Assembly (NCBI RefSeq): GCF_947507565.1 | Contig: NC_089188.1 | Coordinates: forward strand, 1,302,001-1,366,000 | Direction: 5' to 3' | Length of the DNA: 64,000 nucleotides | DNA from: Oscarella lobularis | Lineage: Eukaryota; Porifera; Homoscleromorpha; Homosclerophorida; Oscarellidae | In this document: one piece after another, positions 1-9,236 of the stretch | Layout: every line of letters begins with the position of its first letter | Position numbering within the stretch: the first letter of the stretch is position 1 | Notes under the pieces: generated by a model | Databases searched by the model: none | Told to the model about the DNA's origin: nothing | The model's input: only the letters and a program-made list of their open reading frames with translations | Translations under genes and position numbers: made by a program

Positions 1-1529
1 GCGCACTGTCTTCTTTCTAGCAACGTTTATTGGTCGACATACGAACAAAAATCTAGACAAAGCTACAGAATGCAGTGCAGAGCATGCAACGGTAAACCAG
101 TGATATGTTGTTACTTACATTGGAATGCTTTTTAAAAGCGACTCCGTTTAGTTGACTGCCAAGTGAATAGCTGGGGAAATTGGGGCGCATGCGATGGAAC
201 TTGCCACGACACTACTATTCAATGGAGATATCGTTCTGTGTGGCGAAACAAATATGGAAATGGGAACAGTTGCCCGAGCACCTCAGAGTCGCAACGTTGC
301 TACATAGACAGCAAAGCTTGCAAAATTGGGGGAGTGTGCTACGCTCATTTACAGAGGCAGTCGTCAACGGGAAATGGCAGCTGCCAGGTAACTCTTTCTA
401 AATGTCTCCGGCCGTATTGATGCTTATTCAAGGTGCTTGTAGGAGTGCAACAAACTCGTTTCGCGTGATGCGTGGACGCCCGTTTTGGGCGGATCATGTG
501 ATGACACACTACCATGCAACTGCACATCTGTATCTTTGTTTTGCGCCGTCCTGGTTGACGTTCAGTCGGTTGGCAGCAACGCAATGCTTGTGTAAGATTA
601 TTCCCGGTCTGTTGATTTGGGATTGATTTCTTATTAGAAAACCGGTCAATGAAGCTAATGCTACTTGCTTGAATCGAAATTTGTGGGAAAACGAAAGTAG
701 TCTTGTCAATTTCGGGGAAAACAGGTAAGTCCCCAATTGACTTGTTCTTATTTAATTTTTTTTGTTTAGCTGGAATGATACTTTCTGCGAGGTTTCTTCC
801 AAGTCGTTCGCAGTTCAACAAGGTTTCACTGAGATGTGAGTTTAAAATAAGATACCAATGTTTTAGGCAAAAAATATTATGTGCACATCTTGTAGGGATC
901 TTTCTGAACTTCCCTGTCTTCTTCACAGGTTTGTAGTTAAATCTTTATTTAGAGTAGTCTTGCCTATTGATTGCAGTTCGTCTCCTACGTCTCCACTCGA
1001 AGTCAACTTCGTGGAACATCTGTAAACATGTGAAGTACTATGAATTTGCTTGGCGTAAAACTTGCTTCTAGATATAAGAAGCCAAATGGACGGCTTGGGG
1101 TTCGGACAACTGACTTATCAACGGTGAACGAGACGATTGACAGCTTGCGATCAGCGCCCTGTGACTGTGAGCAAGAAGTTTTATTTCGGTGGCTGCAAGG
1201 ACACATCGAAGCAAATATGTCAAGGTGCACGTGGAAAGGAAACCAGCTTCTTCTATCACTTACAATCAACGGTCAGTTCCTTGCATTAGTTAGCTCAATT
1301 GACGTAGTATGTAGGAGACAAATGCGGTCTACTTCGTGCACCTACACACGGTCATGTATCGTGTTCTTCGCCTGCCAGCGGTCAACAGGAGACGTGCACA
1401 GTCCAGTGTGACCACGGGTTTGGCCTACGCAGTTCATCGATGCAGATATGCGATCCGGTAGTTGGGTGGTCTTTCAATGCTACTGGCAAGCCCACTGGCA
1501 ATCATCTGCGTTGCATTCCCATCATCTGA
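1..1529 (+). CDS. Secreted or surface protein with TSP1-like and Sushi (CCP) domains, 3' part
   Basis: This is a multi-exon gene cut by the left window edge. The first exon ends near 91 and continues after an acceptor near 151 with a cysteine- and tryptophan-rich stretch (WGNWGACDGTC, ending near 387) typical of a thrombospondin type 1 repeat. Further short exons near 456-590, 639-724, 771-838, 898-929 and 977-1021 join in frame to an exon at about 1072-1272 whose protein I do not recognise (it contains APCDCEQEVLF). The last exon, from about 1312 to the TGA at 1527-1529, encodes a Sushi domain starting DKCGLLRAPTHGHVSC, with CTVQCDHGFGLR and a closing cysteine in LRCIPII. TSP1 and Sushi modules are extracellular adhesion or recognition domains, so the product is probably secreted or membrane-bound; the N-terminus is outside the window. 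The last three exon joins are phase-consistent; the middle exons are less certain. Confidence 0.65.
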
Positions 1530-1680
1530 TCTGATGATGACAGTCACTGGCACTAAGCAAGAATGTTAGCTAGTAATCATTTTTGTACAATCCTTTGGAG
1601 ACTTTTAGTTTAGGAAGACCGACATACTGTAGTTACAAAGTGGGCGCGTCATTTTCTTATCAGTTTCCTATCGCTGATGT

Positions 1681-4600
1681 ATGGTCATTAGATTACATGC
1701 TGTACGGGGATTGAAGGCGCAGAGTTACGGACCTACAGCGCAGAAGGACCGAATGCGGTCGAAAGACAAAGAAATCACCGATGCAGAAGCGAAGACAAAG
1801 CTCCGTTGTTTAGGTAGGTGCAAACGAATGGACTCGAGGCCCCTTTTGGGAAAAGCGAACGAAATATGCACTCTCTATCCAGAATTAGACGCTTACGCGT
1901 CGGTCGTCCACGCTCTCCGAGCTCAGGGAAGTTTCGACCAGTAAGCAAAAACGCCTAAAGATCGTAGAACGCCCGCGAAACTCTTCTCGCCTCGTTTTTT
2001 TCTCGCTAGCGCTAAACGCGACGCGCTCAAACTTCTATGCAAGCAACTGAGGTAAGCCCGCGCGACCCAGATTCGCGATCTCACCCCTCGCACGCAACAG
2101 CATAACCGAAGACCGTCACAAGGCGGAAATTCGACGGGCAGCAAACGACGAAAAACTCGCGATCCTCGCCGATCGGTAAGCCCTTCGCAAAACGGCACGA
2201 CAATCTCGACGATTTCTTCGTAGAATATTCGGCGAAGATTCGTCGGCGGGCTGGAGTGAGGAAGGCCGACGCGCTGTCGCGGCGAAACCGCGCGTATTGC
2301 CTCAAAAGACTCTCGAACGATTGCTCGGCGTCAGCATAGCGAATTTAGCCGCTAGCGCGGCCGTCGGCTCGCCGCCGAAACAAGCCGTCGACGGACAGAC
2401 GAAATTGGCCTCGCCTGGTTCGTCGGCGACGACGCAAGCGCCTCCGTCGACGAATCGGTTGGCTTTGGCAGCGATGAAATTTGTGCAGACGGCGAATTCG
2501 GCGAGAGGCGACGACGAGGCGTCGTCGTCTCGGCCGCCGAAACAACCGTCGGCACCTAAGGAACCTGTCGCTATGGCAACTTCAACGCGAGAATTGAGAT
2601 CTTCTGCTGCGTCGAATGTGACGAGTACTCGAGTTCGAAGCCAAAGGGAGTCCAAAGACGCGGCGGTTGCGTCGTCGTCGTCGAATAGAAGGAAGCCGGG
2701 CAAAAGGATTGTGACGTCGACTGCCACGGGTCCCCAAGCGAAAAAATTCGCTGCGACTCCGTCGTCGAGCGTCGCAACGACGACGATGTCGACGACGACG
2801 ACGACGGCAACGACGACGACGACGAACTTGCTTTCTCAATCGCGCGCATTACTGGCGTCAATCAATCGAACCGGCGCGACGACGGGGACGACAGCGAAGA
2901 CGACTATGCCGACGTCGAGTCAAAAGACTTCGCCGCCAAAGCAAATGGTTTTTCCTCCAAAGACTGCGTCGCCCAGTACGACTACGACGATGACGTTGAA
3001 ACCCGTTGGCGTGCGGCAGAGCGGATCGGCCGGTACGATGCCCATACTCATGTCGTCCGGCGGCTTGCAGCGGAGCATCTATATTGTCAGCACGTCTATG
3101 AGTCAATCTGGAACGGCTATCTTGGTTCCCAAGGCGACGAAAACGACTTCACCCGCCGTCGCGTTTACGACGTCGAAAAGTTCGGTTTCCACGACGACGA
3201 CTCGGTCATCTGCGCCTGTAACGAAGCAAACTGTTGTTAGTTTGAAGACTACGGCTGAGGAACCGACGCCAGTTCGACCGTCTCTCGGCGGTACCGATGC
3301 TGTTGTGTCGGCGTCCAGCGACGAGTCGCTGGCCGCTCAGCAGCTCATTAGTTTGCAGTCGCTTTCGAAGGATCCTTCGATTTTGGAAGCGTCGGCGACG
3401 CTCTTGTCGTTGCAGATGGCTCCCGTGCCGCCCAAAGTGACGGAAAAGGCGAAAGTCGAGGAGAAGAGGGAGGAAGAGAAAATGAACGAGGAAACGAAAG
3501 AAGGCGGCAGTGAGGTGGGAGAGGAGGAGGAGGAGAAGAACGAAGAGGACGCGGAGGACTCTAACAAGGCGACCGACGATGCGAAAGAAGAGCAAAGCGG
3601 CGAGAAGGAAAAAGAAACGAAAGACGATAAGTGCGAAAAGGACGAGGATACGGAAACGGAGGAGGAGGTGAACGTGACAGAAGTGGACGGCGGAGACGAG
3701 AAAAAGAACGCGTCGCCTCGCGCCGAATCCCCTCTTCTGCCACCTCCCTCTAAATCTCCACCCGCCACTACTGCTTTGATAGCTCCCAAGGCTATTTATC
3801 CAGAAACGCGGCGTTCCAAAACGCCGTCGACTCCGCCACCGCCTCTTCGCATCCAATCCAAATCGTTGACGCCGACGTCGAGCGCGACATTTCAACCCCT
3901 CTATCCCGCTCCGTCGCCGACCACGAAATCTTCTTCCTCTTCGACGTCGGTGGAGTTTCCGCAAACGCCGCCGCCGCTGTTAAAACGCACGCGCACGCCT
4001 CCAATTTCTCAAGCGCAGTCACCTCCCATCATATCGCCGTCGGCGGCACATAGATCGTCGTCCGGGCAGGGATTTCGCGTTCGAATTCAGGGCAACACGG
4101 TGAGTCGAGCGCTGGAGGCGACGGCGAGCAGCTGTCCGCCGAGTCTCGCCAATTCGCGCGTCGCTTCGCCGTCGACGGCGGCGGCGGCGGCGGCGCGAGG
4201 TCGATCTCTAACACCTGTCAACGAATTGGCTTCGGGAAAGTTTTCCGCCGTCGATTCTTTCTTGGAAAGTTTTCGATTAGAAGAATCGTCGAGCGCTGCT
4301 GGAGCGCCGAAGGGAAATAGCACACGCGGCGAAGGTGACGGCGGCAGTGGCGGCAGTGGCGGTGGTGAAACCGATCCCTTGTCGTCGATTATAGCCGAAT
4401 TGGCGGACAGTTTTCCGGACACAGACACTTTTCTCGGCCAGAACATGCCAGCTTCGTCTCAATTGGATTTTGACGCGGATTTGTTGTCGGACGTTTTAGC
4501 GTCGATTGAGTCGGAAACAGGCCAATCGTCGAGCACGATCGCGCCGAACCAGCAACAGCAGTCCGCGACTATTCAACCCGAGCCTTTGAAGAAAAGAAAA

Positions 4601-5567
4601 TCGCCGCTGCCGCCGCCGTTGTCGCAGCCGCAAGTCTCCGCCACTCAATCTCACTCTCACCAAGCAAGGTCTGGTAAAAAGGGAAAGGGTTCCGCGGCGG
4701 CCGGGTCGTATCAGACGCGCGGTTTGTCGTCGCGACGCGTTTCCGTCGCTTCTGGCGACAGCGGACAGTTGTCGGATTCGGAGTCGGGCGACGGTCTGCG
4801 GCATAGTAAGCGGAAGAGAAAACTGACGGCGATTATGACGGACGATCCGTACCCGCCGCCGAAAAGCGAAACGCTTAACGTGCCGTTTTGGGTGAAGACG
4901 GCGTTGAGGTGCTTTCTTTGGGAGCGAAAAAGAATTTTTTATTTGATATCTTGGCTCTTTTTTCAGCTTGATGCATAGGGTGTGCCGATTGAAGGGGTCG
5001 AATCGATCCAAGGGCGAAAACACGGCGGCGTCGTGGTTTATCGATCCAGGTACTAGTATCTCTGCAATTTTTTCTCGTTGCGAGGGCAATCATTTCGCGT
5101 AGTTGATGTCGAAGCGTTGCCTGACTACTTGGACAAGGTGCGGCACCCAATGGATTTCACTACGATCAAGAGAAAGCTTGAGGTACAGAGATTATTTGTA
5201 TTGGTGTGTGCATAAATCGTTTCTTCTCTTTAGTCTGGAGCGTACAGAGACTACACTGCCTGGAATTCCGACATGCAGCTCGTAAAGCGAAACTGCTATG
5301 CCTACAATCCGCCCGGACATTTGATTCGAATCGTAAGGAAATTCCTAGTAGTTTTTCTTCTCCTTTCACTTCCACTGCATTAGGACTGCGATGAGGTGTT
5401 CTCGTTTTATGACCCTGCTTATGCGAAGATGGCAGAAAAATGGCAAAAGGTACGTCGTAGATACGCGCACCTTCATTGCGTAAAAAATTCCTTTTTATTA
5501 GACGCCAAGAGATGTTCTTAATAAATTGACTCTTATACAAAGGCCCATTGGCGATGTGGACTACTGA
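1681..5567 (+). CDS. EMSY-type ENT-domain protein with C-terminal bromodomain
   Basis: The N-terminus, built from exons ending at 1940, then near 2014-2051, 2099-2175 and from 2223, is an ENT domain: LDAYASVVHALRAQG, then ITEDRHKAEIRRAANDEK and GWSEEGRRAV match the EMSY ENT fold closely, and all exon phases agree. A long Ser/Thr/Pro-rich and acidic middle (about 2300-4910) is encoded by one exon and looks disordered. A phase-consistent splice near 4912 leads into five short exons to the TGA at 5565-5567. These encode a bromodomain: LPDYLDKVRHPMDFTTIKRKLE, then NCYAYNPPG, which holds the acetyl-lysine-binding Asn and its preceding Tyr. Human EMSY binds BRCA2 and sits in a SIN3/KDM5A chromatin complex but has no bromodomain. 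The expected role is nuclear chromatin reading. The start is uncertain: ATG 1681 or in-frame ATG 1828, the latter closer to the usual distance before an ENT domain. Confidence 0.8.
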
Positions 5568-6124
5568 GAGTCAAACACGTTACGTAAGGTAAAAAAGCAA
5601 AGCGAGTTTGTGCTGTTGTTTATGGGAAACCAGTTCGTCGCGTGTGTACATATTACCTAAGTTATATGAGCAAAGATTGAACATTTAACCTAGGTCGTTG
5701 TTTCTGCCTGGGGTTCTTCTTGTATAGCGCCGATTTGCGGCAGAGGGCGTCGGAGATCAAACGACGGTTGTAGTCTGTCGCCGCTCCCCACGGATATCTG
5801 TTCACAACGATATATATGTACACGTGCACGACTAAAACTAAACGTTTCAGCGTACGTCAGACGTCGATTCTTGACTCTTTCGGCGCTAGAAAAAAAGGAG
5901 TAGTTTAGATAGAAAATATGGCTTAGTTTTGGCGTGACTGCGTTACCGTGGCCGCGGGCACGGTGGCCGCGTGTACTGGCAGCCTGTCAAGTCTTGCAAG
6001 ATGTCCTCGCGGTCGGTGGTGGGAACTCAGGGCCATGTACTGCTCGTTTGAACGCCAATCGCTGGCCTAGACCGATACGATAATAAGTGTGAGTGATGGG
6101 GAGTGCGATTTCTTCGATACTAGT
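5568..6124. other. Intergenic region, convergent 3' ends
   Basis: This is about 560 bp between the stop of the ENT-bromodomain gene and the stop of the minus-strand CFAP97-type gene. I see no open frame with coding character and no RNA gene that I can support. It must hold both 3' UTRs. Confidence 0.6.
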
Positions 6125-6596
6125 TTAGCATTGCTGTAGCATCCCTTTGTCTGCCCCAATTTCTTTATCATTTCCTAGCAAGTGTACAGTTGGTTGGAAC
6201 TTTAGTGCGGTTTTTTGCGTTACTGCGTTCTCTCTTTCCACTCTCGTCGCTTCTCGCCGACGCTTTTCGTAGTTCAGACTATTTTGACGCAAGACGTGCG
6301 ACGCTCGTTTTTCTGCGGAAATATTTTGTACCTTGGCAGTTTGTTGACGTAGTGCTCGTTGAAATGGTCGACTCGACCTTTGTTGTACATAATGTGAGTC
6401 ATGTGCTCGACGAGCCGCCTGTTTCCCTTCTCGATTTCCGCATATCGACGCTCTTCGTCCTGGAAAGGGGGGCGTTCACTTGAGCAGTCTTCATGCAGTA
6501 CAGTAGAGACATGTTTACCAGACGTTTCTTGGCTTTTGTTCGGATGTGGCTGTAGTCGTGAGTCAGCTTATTGCTTACAGTTCGTGCCTTTTTCAC
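6125..6596 (-). CDS. CFAP97-domain (KIAA1430/hemingway-type) ciliary protein
   Basis: Three minus-strand exons splice in phase: about 6596-6519, 6459-6332 and 6278-6125. The joined protein reads from YSHIRTKAKKRL into DEERRYAEIEKGNRRLVEHM, then MYNKGRVDHFNEHYVNKLP, and across a 53-bp intron into SLNYEKRRREATRVERENA. This is the CFAP97 domain pattern: a basic helix, an ERxxEIExxNRxLxxxM core, a GRVDxxN turn, and a second basic helix starting SLN. CFAP97-family proteins are linked to cilia and sperm flagella. The stop is TAA at 6127-6125. The 5' end is uncertain: no convincing ATG lies directly ahead of the first exon, and a plausible upstream start (MSHRDRV near 6667) would need a very short intron. 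The reading depends on splice sites rather than one long ORF, so confidence is moderate. Confidence 0.65.
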
Positions 6597-6667
6597 CTGC
6601 CCAGCCTCTCAATGACGTAGAGTGACGATCAATAAATTCCAAACTAACTCGGTCTCTGTGACTCATA

Positions 6668-7135
6668 TAGGTTGATGCATCCCATTTCTCTTGCAAGAGT
6701 TTGTTGCTACTTGGCTGAAGCGACTGAGAAGCTCGAAACATAGCTGCAGAAAGTAAGTGGGACGTTTCTGTCGAGTGTAGCTAAGCAACGGTAATTATAT
6801 GCCAGACGAGCCCCGGACCGTACGTGACCGTGAATAATTTCCCTCGTGCAAGCTAAAAGCCGGTAAGAGAAGTAGAAGAGCAGCGTTAGCTGGTAGAAAG
6901 GTTCCCTCCCCATTTACTCTACAAAGAATCCTTTACAAGCGTGATAACGGCACTATTATGAGGTCCTTGCAGCAACAGTTCCCCTTTATATGCGACGATC
7001 TAGCAAAAAGAGAAAGCTTTGCTGATCGCTCGACGTCTCCCTGGCAACTGGTGCTCACCTGCTGCCTCTTGGCCAACTTCAACGTCCCAGAAAGACTCTC
7101 CACGGCAGTGGCTTCGCAGAAAAGCTTTTCGTACG
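6668..7135. other. Region between two minus-strand genes
   Basis: This stretch runs from the uncertain 5' end of the CFAP97-type gene to the stop of the PH-domain gene. Short open frames occur on both strands (for example minus 6933-7172) but have no recognisable domain or splice pattern. It likely holds 5' leader, promoter and 3' UTR sequence. Confidence 0.4.
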
Positions 7136-8288
7136 TCACTTCGTATCGATTCTCGGCATTTTTCGTTCCCAACCGACGAATCTCGCCGACGAGCTAACCA
7201 AAACGTGACGACGATTTATTCGACCAAATTCGAAATTTTCGCGAACCTTATCAATATCTTTTGACGTCGACGGACTCTCCTTTTCTCCCTCCTGTATCCG
7301 AGTCAGCGTTTGCGACTTCGTCTGCCGAAATGGCGACTGTTTGACGAGCGCCAACTGAAGAGCTTCCTCCTTCAGCTCCAACTCCGTTCTCTTCAAACTG
7401 CCCCCTTCCTCTATTTCGCGCGACAGCGCTCGCTGCCGTCGAATCCAACTGTCGGCCGGCTTCAACTTCGCCCTCTTGACCGGCGACGACGATTTCGAAT
7501 CGTCTTCGTCTTTCGCACGCGACGGCGGCGGCGTCGTCGTCGTCGAACGCAACGGCTCGCTCTCGTCTTCCGATTCAACCTTCTCCAAATCGAACGTCGG
7601 AGGCTCGGCCCTTTGAAGACCATCGTCAATCGGCTCATCGTTCTCGACCGTTTCGCCATCAATCGGCTCTTCAGTCTCGACCGTTTCGTCTTCCTCCACA
7701 ATCACTTCATCGAGAGGCAGCAATTCGTCTTGAGCGAACGCGTCGCGACGTTCGTTCTCGTCGTTTTCGTCGACCGTTGCGGCGGCAGCGGCGGCCGCTT
7801 CTGTCTTCTGACGCATTTCTTCCTCGCTTACCTGAGCGAAATGAACGACGCCGTCCGCGTCGCGATACTTTATAAAACCGGCGGCGCCCGAACTCTCCGT
7901 CGACACGCGCGTCATTTTATTATTCCCCGCTTTGGGCTGCTCTTTCGACTTGCGTCGACCGAATCGCAAAAACGAACGCGACGACTGTTTTATCTCCGTC
8001 GCCGTCGCTCCCGCCGCCGTCGCCGCCGCCGCCGTCTTCTTTCTCGGTTTCGTATCGATTTTAAACGCCTGCGCTCCGGACGGCGCCGCGACGAGCTCGC
8101 CGTCGCTGAACGTCGTCGTATCCGACGTCGACGACGTGACGGAGGATCGTTTCGGTTCGAACGACGTCGCCGACGAAGCTCGTGTTCGTCGCACGCCGCC
8201 GGACTCCTCTCCTCGTCGTCGCTTAGCAACGTTAAGCGAAACGGCTCGAGCCGCTGGCCGAAGATTCTTCTGTCCGACGTCTTCATCA

Positions 8289-8332
<44 letters not shown>

Positions 8333-8956
8333 TTTCGTTTTACCGTTCGTCGTCGTCGCCGAGTCTTCGACCTTTGCTTCTGACTCTTTTAGAAGTAGTT
8401 GGGGAGACGGCGTCGGTTCGGTCGTTTTCATTCCGGATTCGCGACCGACGTCGTTGACCGAAGCGTTGCTCGGCGGACGATTTTGTTTAAGAAGGCGGTG
8501 GCCGACAGGTGTCGACGATCCGGCTCCGGAGAAATTCCAATTGGCACTGATCATATTTTTCGCCAGACGACCGATGTTGTCCATCCACTGGAACGTCGAA
8601 TCGACGTTGTCCGTGTACAGGTAAAAGACGCGCGATCCCGTCACGAGTCCGAAGCAGTTCTCGCTGTCGACGCGTTTCGGAAAGATGCAGTCACACGCTT
8701 CGGCGCCGCGACGAATGTCGTAGCATTGGGTCGTTACGTTGACGACGAAACTCGGCTCCTCTTCGAGCGCGTCGCTCTGCGAGCTGTGATACGTGAGCGT
8801 GCCGTCCGAGTAGAGCGTCCAGTATCGTTTCAACCAGCGGGCGTATCCTCGTCGCGTTCTCTTCGTGATGTAGCCCCGTTGAATTACGACGGCGCGTATG
8901 TCGCCGTTCTTCGACTCCATCGTCGTCGGAGTCCGGAGAGCCGGCGGTGCGGGCAC
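7136..8956 (-). CDS. PH-domain protein with long acidic disordered tail
   Basis: One open frame of 606 codons has no evident intron. Residues about 20-135 form a pleckstrin homology domain: RGYITKRTRRGYARWLKRYW, LYSDGTLTYHSS, then FPKRVDSENCFGLVTGSRVF and a C-terminal helix with FQWMDNIGRLAKNM containing the conserved Trp. The WTLYSDGTLTYH pattern recalls evectin (PLEKHB)-type PH domains. PH domains usually bind phosphoinositides or proteins at membranes. The rest is low complexity: a run of about 17 Asp encoded by an almost pure GAC repeat, Glu/Asp-rich segments around residues 390-470, and many Ser and basic stretches. No second domain or transmembrane span is visible. The start could be ATG 8956 or the second Met 12 codons later (MESKNGD). 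I cannot assign an ortholog. Confidence 0.75.
8290..8331. repeat. GTC/GAC trinucleotide microsatellite in coding sequence
   Basis: About 14 uninterrupted GTC units on the plus strand read as GAC (Asp) on the coding minus strand of the PH-domain gene. A pure codon repeat of this length is expected to vary in length between individuals. Confidence 0.9.
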
Positions 8957-9236
8957 GCGTTCGGTCTCGATAGAAAAGCGACGTCAATTACTGTGCCGCT
9001 GGGCGTAAACAGGTCCGTGTGAGCCGCAGCACGCCTCCTCCCGATGGTACTCCCCAGCCGTATATACTCCCCCTCGCCGCCCCCTTGACGACCGTACACT
9101 GCTAATCCGATTTTTTTGTAAATGCAAATATTAATTAATTAAACGTACAGTCGTCGAACACACATGAGTAGTCGCGTACAAAGATAGGATCGGTTCATAT
9201 CTATCTATATATACATATTTGTTTCTCTGTTTCTCT

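Noticed and set aside
3206-3964. Long Arg-rich minus-strand open frame opposite the ENT-bromodomain gene
   Set aside because: It is the mirror of Ser/Thr/Glu codons in the real gene; the composition is an artefact of GC-rich codon bias and it has no domain.
7310-8383. 357-codon plus-strand frame ending in a poly-Val run
   Set aside because: It is the reverse of the PH-domain gene, and the Val run is the other strand of the GAC repeat. Arg-rich low complexity with no domain.
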